From contig NZ_JAVFJJ010000003.1 of assembly GCF_030908245.1 (NCBI RefSeq), positions 62,001-126,000 of the forward strand: a DNA stretch of 64,000 nucleotides. Direction: 5' to 3'. A model generated the notes under the pieces. The model did not search any database and had not been told where the DNA came from. It saw nothing but the letters and a program-made list of their open reading frames with translations. Source of the DNA: Sinomonas sp. ASV322 (GTDB lineage: Bacteria; Actinomycetota; Actinomycetes; Actinomycetales; Micrococcaceae). The translations under genes and the position numbers were made by a program. Each line of letters opens with the position of its first letter. Position 1 is the stretch's first letter. Below are positions 49,870 to 59,254 of this stretch, piece after piece.

Positions 49870-51582
49870 ATGCAGACCCTCATTGCGAACGCGACCGTCG
49901 TCGACGGCTCCGGCGCGCCGCGATATCGCGCGGACGTCCTGATCGACGGCGCCGTCATCGCCGCGATCGCGGAGCCGGGAACGCTCCCCGCGGCCGGCGA
50001 CGTCGTCGACCGGGTCATCGAGGCCGAGGGCCTCGTGCTCAGCCCCGGCTTCATCGACATGCACGCCCACTCGGACCTGCAACTCCTTCTCAACCCGGGC
50101 CATTTCGCGAAGCTCAGCCAGGGCGTCACCACCGAACTGCTCGGCCAGGACGGGCTCTCCTACGCGCCCGTCGACGACGCGACGCTCGCCGCCGTCCGCG
50201 TCAAGATCGCGGGCTGGAACGACAATCCCGAGGACTTCGACTGGGACTGGCGCACCGTGGGCGAGTACCTCGACCGGCTCGACCGCGCGGAAGGCCGCGG
50301 GGCCGAAGGCGAAAGCGGGGCCGAGAGCGGGACCGGGGGCGAAAGCGGCGCAGGGCCCGACGGCGGTGCCGCTCGCATCGCCGTCAACGCCGCGTATCTC
50401 GTGCCACAGGGCACCGTGCGCGCCCTCGTCATGGGCTTCGAGGACCGTGCCGCGAGCGCCGAGGACGTCGCCCGCATGCAGGAGGTCGTCCGCACCGCGA
50501 TGGAGGAAGGCGCCGTCGGCATGTCCTCGGGCCTGACCTACACACCCGGCATGTACGCGACGACGGAAGAGCTCGCAGCGCTGTGCCGCACGGTCGGGGA
50601 GCTCGGCGGGTTCTACGCGCCGCACCACCGCTCGTACGGCAAGAACGCGCTCGGCGCCTACGCCGAGATGATCGGCCTGAGCCGCGAGGCGGGCTGCCCC
50701 CTGCACCTTTCGCACGCGACCATGAACTTCCCCGAGAACAAAGGCCGCGCGGGCGAGCTCCTCGCGCTCATCGACGAGGCGCTCGACGCCGATGCCGACA
50801 TCACGCTCGACACCTATCCCTACCTCCCCGGCTCGACGACGCTCTCGGCGATCCTCCCAAGCTGGGCCTCCTCGGGCGGGACGGACGCGACCCTCGCCCG
50901 GCTCGAAGACCCTGAGACCCGCGCCCTCATCCGCGAGACCGTCGAGGTGTACGGCTCCGACGGCTGCCACGGCGTCGTCGCGGACTGGAACACGATCGAG
51001 GTCAGCGGCGTCCAGAACGCCGCGCTCGCGGGCTACATCGGACGGACGGTCGAGGCGATCGCCGCGGACGAGGGGCGTGAGCCGTTCGACGTCTTCGCCG
51101 GGATCCTCGTCGCGGACCGCTGCGGGACGGGCATCATCCAGCACGTCGGGCACGAGGAGAACGTTCGCGCGATCATGGTGCACCGCGCCCACACGGGCGG
51201 AAGCGACGGGCTGCTCGTCGGCGGCAAGCCGCACCCGCGGGCGTGGGGCACGTTCCCGCGCTACCTGGGCCATTACTGCCGCGAGCTCGGGCTCATGAGC
51301 CTCGAGGAGACCGTCCACCACCTGACCGGCCGGCCCGCCGCACGGCTCAAGCTCGTGCGCCGAGGTCTCGTCCGGGAGGGATTCGCCGCCGACCTCGTCC
51401 TCTTCGACCCCGCGACCGTCGCGGACCGCGCGACGTTCGAGGAGCCGCGCCGGCCCGCCGTCGGCATCCACCACGTCTTTGTCAACGGAACCGCCGCGAT
51501 CAGCGACGGCCAGCCCACCGGAGCGCGCGCAGGCCGCGCCCTCCGGCGTACCCCGGAAGGAACGGAACCCTCCCATGACTGA
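49870..51582 (+). CDS. N-acyl-D-amino acid deacylase family amidohydrolase
   Basis: 570 aa, D-aminoacylase family. Metal ligands are seen in FIDMHAHSDL (His-x-His), in the loop GLTYTPGMYA, HLSHATMN, DTYPYLPGSTTL and TGIIQHVGHEENVR. It removes an acyl group from N-acyl-D-amino acids or, given the pathway, N-acetyl-glucosaminate. Residues about 140-165 form a Gly/Glu/Ser-rich low-complexity insert. It starts 10 nt after the deaminase stop and overlaps the aldolase gene by 8 nt. Confidence 0.82.
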   Translation: MQTLIANATVVDGSGAPRYRADVLIDGAVIAAIAEPGTLPAAGDVVDRVIEAEGLVLSPGFIDMHAHSDLQLLLNPGHFAKLSQGVTTELLGQDGLSYAPVDDATLAAVRVKIAGWNDNPEDFDWDWRTVGEYLDRLDRAEGRGAEGESGAESGTGGESGAGPDGGAARIAVNAAYLVPQGTVRALVMGFEDRAASAEDVARMQEVVRTAMEEGAVGMSSGLTYTPGMYATTEELAALCRTVGELGGFYAPHHRSYGKNALGAYAEMIGLSREAGCPLHLSHATMNFPENKGRAGELLALIDEALDADADITLDTYPYLPGSTTLSAILPSWASSGGTDATLARLEDPETRALIRETVEVYGSDGCHGVVADWNTIEVSGVQNAALAGYIGRTVEAIAADEGREPFDVFAGILVADRCGTGIIQHVGHEENVRAIMVHRAHTGGSDGLLVGGKPHPRAWGTFPRYLGHYCRELGLMSLEETVHHLTGRPAARLKLVRRGLVREGFAADLVLFDPATVADRATFEEPRRPAVGIHHVFVNGTAAISDGQPTGARAGRALRRTPEGTEPSHD

Positions 51583-52237
51583 CGAAGAGCTCATCGCGCT
51601 TCTCGCCGCGGACCGCACCCTCGCCGTCGTCCGCGCCAACTCGATCCCCGACGTCGCCGGGCTCGCGGGCGCGCTCGCCTCGGGCGGCATCCGCGGGCTC
51701 GAGCTGACATTCACGACGCCGGACGTCCTCACCCACGTACGACGCGCCGTCGAGACCGCGGGCGAGCACGGCGCCGCCGTGGGCGTCGGCACGGTCCTGA
51801 CCGGCGATCAGGCGCGCGCGGCGATCGACGCCGGGGCCCAGTTCCTCGTGACGCCCGGCATCCGCCCCGACGTCGCGCGGGTTGCGACCGAGGCCGGGGT
51901 TCCCGTGACGCTCGGCGCCATGACGCCGTCGGAGGTCGCGCAGGCGCTCGACCTGGGATCCTCGATTGTCAAGATCTTCCCCGCGCGCCAGGTCGGGCCT
52001 GCATTCCTCAAGGACCTCCAGGGCCCCTACCCGGGTGTGAAGCTCCTGCCCTCGGGCGGGATCGACGCCTCGAACGCCCGGAGCTACCTCGACGCGGGCG
52101 CGCTCGCGGTGTGCTGCGGGACGTCGGTGGTCCCGCCGTCCGCCGTCGAGGCCGGCGCCTGGGACGACATCGCGGCCCGCGCCGCGGCCTTCACTGCCGC
52201 GCTCTCCTCCACCCCTACCACCACCGGAGACAACTGA
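51575..52237 (+). CDS. eda: KDPG/KHG aldolase
   Basis: 220 aa, class I aldolase (2-keto-3-deoxy-6-phosphogluconate to pyruvate and glyceraldehyde-3-phosphate). Glu in GIRGLELTFT, the catalytic Lys in SIVKIFPARQ and the phosphate loop LPSGGI are present. ATG 51575 has GGAAGGAACGGAA ahead. Completes the path from the deaminase and kinase products. Confidence 0.9.
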   Translation: MTDEELIALLAADRTLAVVRANSIPDVAGLAGALASGGIRGLELTFTTPDVLTHVRRAVETAGEHGAAVGVGTVLTGDQARAAIDAGAQFLVTPGIRPDVARVATEAGVPVTLGAMTPSEVAQALDLGSSIVKIFPARQVGPAFLKDLQGPYPGVKLLPSGGIDASNARSYLDAGALAVCCGTSVVPPSAVEAGAWDDIAARAAAFTAALSSTPTTTGDN

Positions 52238-53628
52238 TGGATGCGTTCCTCGCCTGGCTGCGGCATGACACCGCCGGCCTTCTCCTTCTAGCGGCCGTGG
52301 GCATAGCCCTCCTCCTATTCCTCATCATCAAGGTCAAGGTCGAGCCGTTCATCGCGCTCGTGGGCACCGGCGTCCTCGTCGCCCTCGTCGGCGGCGTGAG
52401 CGTCAGCGCTCTCGTCGGTTCGGCGTCTGCGAGCAGCGATGCCCTTATTGAGAAGGGCTTCGCCGGGATCCTCGGCCACATCACCCTCATCATCGGCCTC
52501 GGGACGGTGCTCGGGGCGATCCTCGAACGCTCGGGTGGCGCGGAAGTGCTGCTCGGCAGGCTCGTGAAGGTCTTCGGCGAGAAGGGCACTCCGCTCGCGA
52601 TGGGCATCACAGGCTTCGTGCTCGGCATCCCGGTCTTCTTCGACATCGGCATCTTCGTGCTCGCGCCGCTCGTCTATGTCGCCGCCGTGCGCGGCCGGCG
52701 CTCCCTCGCGCTCTATGCCCTTCCGCTCCTCGCGGGCCTCTCCGTGACGCATGCCTTCCTGCCCCCGCACCCGGGCCCCGTCGCTGCGGCCGGCCTCTTC
52801 CACGTTGACCTCGGTTGGATCATCCTCATGGGCCTCGCGTGTGGGATCCCCGCGTGGTTCGCGTCCGGCATCCTCTGGGGCCGGTGGATCGGCCAGCGGG
52901 TCCCCGTCGAGGTTCCCGAGGATCGGGTCATCCCCGAGGCCGAGGAGGCCAAGGGCCACGAGCCGCGCATGGCGGTCGTCTCGCTCGCGATCGGTCTGCC
53001 GATGCTCCTCATCCTCGGCGGCACGTTCGGCAACGTCTTCGTTCCCGCCGGTGTGTTCCGCGACACGCTCGTGTTCTTCGGCAACCCGGCGATCGCGCTC
53101 AGCGTCGCCGTGCTCCTCTCGATGTGGCTGCTCGGGATCCGCCGCGGCATGACGGCGCGGGAGCTCTCGGAGCTCAGCTCGGCCTCGCTCAAGCCCGTCG
53201 GCATGATCATCCTCGTGGTCGGCGCCGGGGCGTTCTTCGGGGCCGTCCTCGCGGCGACCGGCGTCGGCAAGGCCGTCGCGGATTCGCTCGCGGCGGCGGG
53301 CCTGCCCATCATCGTCTCTGCCTACGTGATCGCCTGCGGAATGCGCATCGCCCAGGGCTCGGCGACCGTTGCCATCGTCACGACGGGCGGCATCCTCGCC
53401 CCGAGCCTCACCGCGGGCCACTACTCTCAGCCCCAGCTCGCTCTCATCGTCATGGCGATCTCCTCGGGCTCGATCATCGCGAGCCACGTCAACGACGGCG
53501 GCTTCTGGATCATCCAGAGATACTTCAACATGTCGGTCAAGGACACGCTCAAGACGTGGACCGTGCTCGAGACCGTGCTCTCGGTGGTCGGCTTCGGCGT
53601 GGCAAGCCTGATCTACGCGTTCGTGTGA
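52237..53628 (+). CDS. GntP family sugar-acid permease
   Basis: 463 aa, about 12-13 spans, GntP type: ALVGGVS near the second span, GIPVFFDIGIFVLAPLV and ALPLLAGLSVTHAFLPPHPGPVAAA are the family motifs. It imports gluconate-like acids by proton symport. The ATG overlaps the aldolase stop (TGATG). The likely carrier for the cluster's substrate. Confidence 0.9.
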   Translation: MDAFLAWLRHDTAGLLLLAAVGIALLLFLIIKVKVEPFIALVGTGVLVALVGGVSVSALVGSASASSDALIEKGFAGILGHITLIIGLGTVLGAILERSGGAEVLLGRLVKVFGEKGTPLAMGITGFVLGIPVFFDIGIFVLAPLVYVAAVRGRRSLALYALPLLAGLSVTHAFLPPHPGPVAAAGLFHVDLGWIILMGLACGIPAWFASGILWGRWIGQRVPVEVPEDRVIPEAEEAKGHEPRMAVVSLAIGLPMLLILGGTFGNVFVPAGVFRDTLVFFGNPAIALSVAVLLSMWLLGIRRGMTARELSELSSASLKPVGMIILVVGAGAFFGAVLAATGVGKAVADSLAAAGLPIIVSAYVIACGMRIAQGSATVAIVTTGGILAPSLTAGHYSQPQLALIVMAISSGSIIASHVNDGGFWIIQRYFNMSVKDTLKTWTVLETVLSVVGFGVASLIYAFV

Positions 53629-53673
53629 CCCTGCGGCGCGGCCGCGTCGCTCCCGTGTGTCAGGAGGTTTCGC

Positions 53674-54744
53674 ATGACCCCGCTCCGCACCGCTCTCATT
53701 GGGGCTGGGGCGATAGGCGCCGTCCATGCCCAGCGCATCCGTGCGAGCCGCGACGCCGAGCTGGTCGGCGTCGCCGACCCGTCTCCCGCCTCGCGGGCCC
53801 TGGCCGACGATGCCGGGTGCGCGTGGTCGCCGGACTACGTCGAGCTGCTTGAGTCCCACCGGCCCGAGGCGGCGATCATCGCAGTCCCGAACGCGCTGCA
53901 CGAGGATGTGGCTCGCGAGTGCATCGGGCGCGGGATTCCCGTGCTGCTCGAGAAGCCGATCGCGGACTCGATCGAGGCCGCCGCGCGCATTGCGGAGGCC
54001 TCGGAGGCCACAGGGGTGCCCGTGCTCGTCGGGCACCACCGGCGCCACAGCCCGGACATGCTCACGGCCCGCAGGGTCGTCGCCGAAGGCGAGCTCGGAC
54101 GCCCGGTCACTGCCAACGGAATGTGGATGGCCAAGAAGCCGGACGATTACTTCGAGGCCGCATGGCGGCGCGAGCCAGGCGGCGGTCTCTTCCTCATCAA
54201 CCTGATCCACGAGATCGACTGCCTCCGGTACGTCTTCGGAAACGTGGCCACGGTGCAGGCCATGGCCTCGAACTCCGTGCGCGGCTTCGATGTCGAGGAC
54301 ACGCTCGCGCTCGTGCTGTCCTTCGAGAACGGCGCGCTCGCCACGCTCGTGATGACGGACTCGACGCCGGCTTCGTGGTTCTGGGATGTCGCGTCAGGGC
54401 AGGGGATGGCCTTCCCGTATGAAGCGGGGAACAGCTTCTGGTTCGGCGGCACGAAGGCCTCCCTCGCGGTTCCGTCCATGGAGCTGCGCTGGCACGGACC
54501 GGGGGAGGACTGGCGGGATCCTGTGCTGCGCAAGACCGTGCCTATCGAGCGCAGCGATTGCTATGCGAACCAGCTCCGGCAGTTCATCGCGGTGGCCCGG
54601 GACGGGGCGGAGCCCCTGTGCACGGCGCGCGAAGGGCTGCTCACGCTCGCGACGACGATCGCGGCCCGCGAGGCCGCCGAGACTGGGGCAGGGGTCGACG
54701 TCCGACAACTCCTCGCGACCGTCCCCGGGAAGCCCGCCGTCTAG
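53674..54744 (+). CDS. Gfo/Idh/MocA family oxidoreductase
   Basis: 356 aa. NAD-binding GAGAIGAVHAQRI at the N-terminus, EKPIA motif (VLLEKPIADS) and the C-terminal GFO_IDH fold with the catalytic-type His in LINLIHEIDCLRY. CAGGAGG before ATG 53674. 45 nt after the permease gene, so last in the operon. It may oxidise or epimerise the imported sugar acid. Substrate unknown. Confidence 0.85.
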   Translation: MTPLRTALIGAGAIGAVHAQRIRASRDAELVGVADPSPASRALADDAGCAWSPDYVELLESHRPEAAIIAVPNALHEDVARECIGRGIPVLLEKPIADSIEAAARIAEASEATGVPVLVGHHRRHSPDMLTARRVVAEGELGRPVTANGMWMAKKPDDYFEAAWRREPGGGLFLINLIHEIDCLRYVFGNVATVQAMASNSVRGFDVEDTLALVLSFENGALATLVMTDSTPASWFWDVASGQGMAFPYEAGNSFWFGGTKASLAVPSMELRWHGPGEDWRDPVLRKTVPIERSDCYANQLRQFIAVARDGAEPLCTAREGLLTLATTIAAREAAETGAGVDVRQLLATVPGKPAV

Positions 54745-54794
54745 GCCGGGTTCGGGCTGATAGCCAGAGGCCATGACCGCCGCCTCAGGCGACG

Positions 54795-54863
54795 GAAGTC
54801 CTCTTGTGTCCAAGAAGTCCTCTTGAGGGGGACTCACGGACGAGGAAGGGGACTTCCCTCGTC
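54795..54863. repeat. AAGTCCCCTT-type repeat between convergent genes
   Basis: GAAGTCC at 54795 and 54814 (19 bp), then reverse words GGACT and GGGGACTTC 21 bp apart, ending in a short hairpin GACGAGG...CCTCGTC. It overlaps the last codons of the Fur gene (54834). Confidence 0.7.
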
Positions 54864-55316
54864 AGCGGCGGAATGCCCGAGGGCCTGCTTGGCCGCGCAG
54901 TCCGAGCAGATCCCGAGGTAGGTCACGTCCGCGATCATGATCGTCATCCCGTGGGTGTCGCTCGGCGTGAGGCAGGGCGCGTGGCCGACGGCGCATTCCA
55001 CGTCCTCGACGCGCCCGCAGCTCGAGCAGATGGCGTGATGATGGTTGTCCCCGACGCGCGTCTCGTACAGCGCGGGGGAGTGCGGCGGCTCGAAGCGGCG
55101 CAGCATGCCGAGGTCCGTGAGGTCGCCGAGCACAACGTACACCGACTGCGGCGTGAGCTCGGGGAGCCCCTCCCGCGCGTGGGCGAGGACCACATCGGCC
55201 GGGGAGTGCGGGTGGCGTTCGACGGCGTCGAGCACCGCGAGCCGCTGGCGAGTCACCCGTCGCCCGTGCTCACGCAGGGCCGCGGACCAGTCCTCGATCC
55301 CGTGCATCGGTTCCAT
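54834..55316 (-). CDS. Fur/PerR family metal-responsive regulator
   Basis: 160 aa. Winged helix (RVTRQRLAVLDAVERHPHSPADVVLAHAREG...SVYVVLGDLTDLGML), metal site NHHHAICSSCGRVEDVEC, and the C-terminal CSDC pair. The type with this length is usually FurA/CatR, controlling peroxide or iron genes; no catalase is near. Its own promoter has an inverted repeat (55331-55357). The last about 9 residues derive from the 54795 repeat. Confidence 0.88.
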   Translation of the reverse strand: MEPMHGIEDWSAALREHGRRVTRQRLAVLDAVERHPHSPADVVLAHAREGLPELTPQSVYVVLGDLTDLGMLRRFEPPHSPALYETRVGDNHHHAICSSCGRVEDVECAVGHAPCLTPSDTHGMTIMIADVTYLGICSDCAAKQALGHSAADEGSPLPRP

Positions 55317-55330
55317 GACCCCATTGAAGC

Positions 55331-55357
55331 ACTTATTTTGACCGAGTCACAATAAGT
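55331..55357. promoter_or_regulatory. Fur-type operator upstream of the regulator gene
   Basis: ACTTATT (55331-55337) and AATAAGT (55351-55357), perfect inverted arms with a 13-bp spacer, 15 nt before the regulator's start codon. Suits autoregulation. Confidence 0.6.
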
Positions 55358-55482
55358 TGACCCCCTCTGGGGGTGCGGGGCGTGTGACAGGCGGCGCACA
55401 GGAGCGCTCGCTACGCTGTGCGCCGGGGGGGCCGCGAGTCCCTGCAACGGGGCTGAGCCCCTCTGCGTGGAAGGAGCTCTTC

Positions 55483-56250
55483 ATGGACGCTGTGGTGCGC
55501 ATGACGGCGACGCCGCCCAACGCGCTCGCCGTCGCCGGCGGCATCGCGTGCGACGCCTGGTACGCGCTGGCGCGACACGCCGCCGCGCTGGGCGCCCCGC
55601 GGATGCCCGGCGCCCCGGCCAACATGACGGGGGCCAGCACGACGGCGGGCGACCCCGCGCGCGCGACGGCCCCCGCCGTCGTCCTCATTCCGGGGATCTA
55701 TGAACCCGCGGAGTTCATGTCGCCCCTGCGCCGCCAGCTCGAAGCCCGCGGGCACCGCGTCATCGTGCTCCCCGAGCTCGGCTACAACCGCCGCACCATC
55801 CCCGACTCCGCGGCCGCCGTCGCCAACCGGCTCCGGGCGCTCGGAGTGCGCGGCGCCGTCGTCGTCGCCCACAGCAAGGGCGGCCTCATCGGGAAGCTGC
55901 TCATGACCGCCTATGCGGACGAAGGCCTCGTCACGCGCATGCTCGCGGTCTCCACGCCGTTCGAGGGGGCCCGCTATTCGCGCTACGCTCCCACCCGGCC
56001 GCTGCGCTCGTTCCACGCGGGGCACCCGGTCATGGGTTCGCTCGCGAAGAATCTCGAGGCGAATGCGCGGATCGTCTCGGTCGGCGCCGTCGTCGACCCG
56101 CTCATCGGACGCACGACGAGGCTCGACGGCGGGCGCAACATCGTGCTGCCCGTCGTCGGGCACTTCCGCATCCTCGCGGACCCCGGCCTCCTTGGGATCG
56201 TCGACGACTTCCTCGCAGATGCGGGGGATTCCGGGGAGCAAGCTGGCTGA
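55483..56250 (+). CDS. Lipase/esterase-like alpha/beta hydrolase
   Basis: 255 aa. The nucleophile elbow is AHSKGG (Ser in GxSxGG-like context) and the oxyanion region VVLIPGIYEPAEFMSPLRR; His near GHFRIL. Similar to EstA-type lipases. No signal peptide is convincing. GGAAGGAGC lies ahead of ATG 55483. 30 nt upstream of htpX. Confidence 0.78.
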   Translation: MDAVVRMTATPPNALAVAGGIACDAWYALARHAAALGAPRMPGAPANMTGASTTAGDPARATAPAVVLIPGIYEPAEFMSPLRRQLEARGHRVIVLPELGYNRRTIPDSAAAVANRLRALGVRGAVVVAHSKGGLIGKLLMTAYADEGLVTRMLAVSTPFEGARYSRYAPTRPLRSFHAGHPVMGSLAKNLEANARIVSVGAVVDPLIGRTTRLDGGRNIVLPVVGHFRILADPGLLGIVDDFLADAGDSGEQAG

Positions 56251-56280
56251 TTCGTTCGTTGAGGGAGCAGGAGGTTCACT

Positions 56281-57162
56281 GTGCACAACCATCACAACGG
56301 ACTCAAGACGGCCGCCTTGTTCGGCGTCCTCTGGGCCGTGCTCCTCGGTATCGGAGCGCTCATCGGCGCAGGCACGCGCAGTGCCGCGCCCATCTGGATC
56401 TTCGCCGTGATCGGCCTTGCGACGACGGCGTACAGCTACTGGAACAGTGACAGGATCGCGCTCCGGTCCATGCAGGCATACCCCGTCACGGAGGAACAGG
56501 CCCCGGGCCTGTACCAGATCGTCCGCGAGCTCTCGCAGCGAGCGAACCAGCCCATGCCGCGCATCTACATCTCGCCGACGCAGGCGCCCAATGCGTTCGC
56601 GACCGGGCGCAATCCCCAGCACGCGGCTGTGTGCTGCACGGAGGGGATTCTCCAGATGCTTGACGCGCGCGAGCTCCGCGGCGTGCTCGGGCACGAGCTC
56701 ATGCACGTCTACAACCGCGACATCCTCACGTCCTCGATTGCGGCGGCCGTCGCGGGCGTCATCACGTCGATCGCCCAGTTCGCGATGTTCTTCGGAGGCG
56801 GCGACAGCCGGGACAATCGCAACGCGAACCCGATCGCGCTGCTCATCCTCGCGCTCTTCGCACCGTTCGCCGCGAGCCTCATCCAGCTCGCCATCTCCCG
56901 GACCCGCGAGTACGACGCCGACGAGGACGGCTCCCGCCTCACCGGCGACCCGCTCGCCTTGGCCTCCGCGCTCAACAAGATCGACGGTGGGGTGCGGCAG
57001 TACCCGCTCCCGCAGGATCAGTCGCTCGTCAACACGTCCCACCTCATGATCGCGAACCCGTTCAAGCGCGGGGGCGGCCTCGCGAACATGTTCTCGACGC
57101 ATCCGCCCATGGACCAGCGCATAGCGCGGCTCGAGGCGTTGGCCGGCCAGGCTGGGCGCTGA
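56281..57162 (+). CDS. htpX: HtpX-type membrane metalloprotease
   Basis: 293 aa. N-terminal spans (about 10-30 and 37-52), then the zinc site HELMH at 138-142 and Glu in REYDADE, further spans 150-190. Degrades misfolded membrane proteins. GTG 56281 follows the lipase gene by 30 nt with GGAGCAGGAGG ahead. Confidence 0.92.
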   Translation: MHNHHNGLKTAALFGVLWAVLLGIGALIGAGTRSAAPIWIFAVIGLATTAYSYWNSDRIALRSMQAYPVTEEQAPGLYQIVRELSQRANQPMPRIYISPTQAPNAFATGRNPQHAAVCCTEGILQMLDARELRGVLGHELMHVYNRDILTSSIAAAVAGVITSIAQFAMFFGGGDSRDNRNANPIALLILALFAPFAASLIQLAISRTREYDADEDGSRLTGDPLALASALNKIDGGVRQYPLPQDQSLVNTSHLMIANPFKRGGGLANMFSTHPPMDQRIARLEALAGQAGR

Positions 57163-57182
57163 CCCCTTCTGGCACGCCCGGG

Positions 57183-57194
57183 TAGTCTGTCCCG
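57183..57194 (+). promoter_or_regulatory. -10 box of the EntS-like exporter gene
   Basis: TAGTCT at 57183-57188, 6 nt, GTG 57195; no ribosome site. Confidence 0.55.
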
Positions 57195-58466
57195 GTGCGA
57201 AGTCTGCTGGCCGATATCTCCCCGCTTCAAGAGAGCCCGGACTTCCGTCGCCTCTGGTCTGGCCAGCTGCTGAGCATCCTCGGCGGCCAGCTCACGCTCA
57301 CCGCCGTGAGCCTTCAGGTCTACGACCTCACGCACTCCAGCTTCAACGTCGGACTTCTGGGCCTCGTCGCGCTCGTGCCGCTCATTGTGGCCGGCCTGTA
57401 TGGCGGTGCCGTGGTCGACGCCTACGACAGGCGCCTTGTCGCGATCGCGTCGTCCTTGCTCCTGTGGGGAACGAGCGCGCTCATCGCCCTACAGGCGTGG
57501 CTCCGGCTCGACAACGTGCCGCTCATCTACGCCCTCGTGGCGTTGCAGGCGCTGGGATCGGGCATCAACCTGCCCGCGCGGAGCGCGATTGTCCCGCGGC
57601 TCATTCGGCCCGAGCTCCTCGCAGCGGCGAACTCCCTCAACATGATCACGTTCGGCCTCGGCGGGGCCGCTGGGCCGCTCCTTGCGGGGGCCCTCGTGGC
57701 GAGCGTGGGGTATGGGTGGACCTACACCCTCGATGTCCTGGGCTTCACGGTGGCCATGTGGGCGCTCTTCCGGCTGCCGCCGCTCCCGCCCGAGGGCCTC
57801 GTGCGGCGCGCGGGCCTCCGCTCGGTCGGCGAAGGGTTCCGATTCCTCGGCACACGCCCCAACATCCGCATGACGTTCCTCATCGACCTCTGTGCGATGG
57901 TGTTCGCGATGCCGCGCTCCCTCCTTCCCGCCGTCGCGGCGCTCTCGCTCGGAGGGGGAGCGGCCGTGGCGGGAGCTCTCCTCGGGGCGATCGCAGCGGG
58001 GACGTTCCTCGGCGGGCTGTTCTCGGGGCCCGTCGGGCGCGTGCGGTGGCAGGGCCGGGGCGTCCAGATCGCCGTCGTGGCGTGGGGCGCGAGCATCCTC
58101 GCGTTCGGCCTCGTTGTGCTCGGCGCCGGGCGTTCTTCGCCGGGCGGTGCGACGTGGTGGGTCGTGCCCGCGCTCGCGTGCATGATCCTCGCGGGGGCCG
58201 CCGATTCCGTGAGTGCCGCCCTCCGCTCGACGATCCTGCAGGCCGCCACGCCTGATGCGATGCGCGGCCGCCTTCAGGGCGTATTCACGGTGGTCGTGGC
58301 CGGCGGGCCGCGCCTCGGCGATGTGTTCTCGGGCGGCCTGGCGGGGCTGCTCGGCGAGGGGACCGCCGTCGTCGTCGGCGCCCTCGTGTGCGTCGTGCTG
58401 GTCGGCGTCCTGCGGCTAGCCCAGCCGCGCTTCGCCCGCTACGACGCGCTGCACCCGGCACCGTAG
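57195..58466 (+). CDS. Major facilitator superfamily exporter (EntS/MFS_3-like)
   Basis: 423 aa with 11-12 spans. The start RSLLADISPLQESPDFRRLWSGQLLSILGGQLTLTAVSLQVYDLTHSS is that of the MFS_3/EntS group, and motif A-like LYGGAVVDAYDRR follows. Group members export siderophores or drugs. Single gene, leaderless, with terminator 58522. Confidence 0.85.
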   Translation: MRSLLADISPLQESPDFRRLWSGQLLSILGGQLTLTAVSLQVYDLTHSSFNVGLLGLVALVPLIVAGLYGGAVVDAYDRRLVAIASSLLLWGTSALIALQAWLRLDNVPLIYALVALQALGSGINLPARSAIVPRLIRPELLAAANSLNMITFGLGGAAGPLLAGALVASVGYGWTYTLDVLGFTVAMWALFRLPPLPPEGLVRRAGLRSVGEGFRFLGTRPNIRMTFLIDLCAMVFAMPRSLLPAVAALSLGGGAAVAGALLGAIAAGTFLGGLFSGPVGRVRWQGRGVQIAVVAWGASILAFGLVVLGAGRSSPGGATWWVVPALACMILAGAADSVSAALRSTILQAATPDAMRGRLQGVFTVVVAGGPRLGDVFSGGLAGLLGEGTAVVVGALVCVVLVGVLRLAQPRFARYDALHPAP

Positions 58467-58521
58467 GGATGGGGTGACGGGGTGGCGATCCCGATCGGGT
58501 GCTGCCTGTTCCGCTATGGCA

Positions 58522-58559
58522 GAGGACCGCGGCCCCCCAGACGGGCGGCCGCGGTCCTC
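58522..58559. terminator. Bidirectional terminator between convergent genes
   Basis: Perfect 13-bp stem (58522-58534 with 58547-58559), 12-nt loop, between the exporter and yajQ genes. Confidence 0.75.
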
Positions 58560-58585
58560 AGGCTGGTTGGCTCTGAGGCCGATTG

Positions 58586-59071
58586 TCAGCGGAAGTTGAC
58601 GAACTGAAGGTCGGCCTCGTCGAAGCCCTTGAGGAGGGCGATCGTGGTCTGCAGGTCGTCGCGCGACTTCGAGGAGACGCGGAGTTCGTCGCCCTGGATC
58701 TGGGCCTTGACGCTCTTGGGGCCCTCGTCGCGGATGAGCTTCGTGATCTTCTTCGCGTGCTCCTGCGAGATGCCTTCCTTGATGGAGGCCTCGATGCGGT
58801 ACTCCTTGCCCGAGGCGAACGGGTCGCCTGCGTCGAGCGACTTGAGCGAGATGCCACGCTTGACGAGCTTCGACTGGAAGACGTCGAGAACCGCCTTGAC
58901 GCGCTCCTCCGAGTTCGCCTTCATGAGGATCTTCTCGCCGCTGAAATCGATCTCGGCGCCGACTCCCTTGAAGTCGTACCGCTGCGCGACTTCCTTCTGC
59001 GACTGGTTGAGAGCGTTGGCGACCTCTTGCTTGTCGACCTTGCTCACGACGTCGAACGTCGAATCAGCCAT
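58586..59071 (-). CDS. YajQ family nucleotide-binding protein
   Basis: 161 aa, full length. Start [45 protein letters not shown] and [15 protein letters not shown] are family marks. Homologues bind nucleotides including cyclic di-GMP. GGAGGCAGC lies ahead of ATG 59071; a longer frame to 59134 is unlikely. Confidence 0.92.
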   Translation of the reverse strand: MADSTFDVVSKVDKQEVANALNQSQKEVAQRYDFKGVGAEIDFSGEKILMKANSEERVKAVLDVFQSKLVKRGISLKSLDAGDPFASGKEYRIEASIKEGISQEHAKKITKLIRDEGPKSVKAQIQGDELRVSSKSRDDLQTTIALLKGFDEADLQFVNFR

Positions 59072-59254
59072 TGCTGCCTCCTGCCATGCCGCGCGCTTGA
59101 ATCCGGCGGCGCTCGCGATTTTGTCTGGGCCCAAGCCTAGTGCGTTACGGCGCAGCTCCGCTCTGGATCACAGTTCACTCATAGCCGAAGCCCAGCGGGA
59201 GCGCATGGAACGGAGAGAGCGTTGTAGCGGACGGAAGCTCTCGAAGGAGGAACG

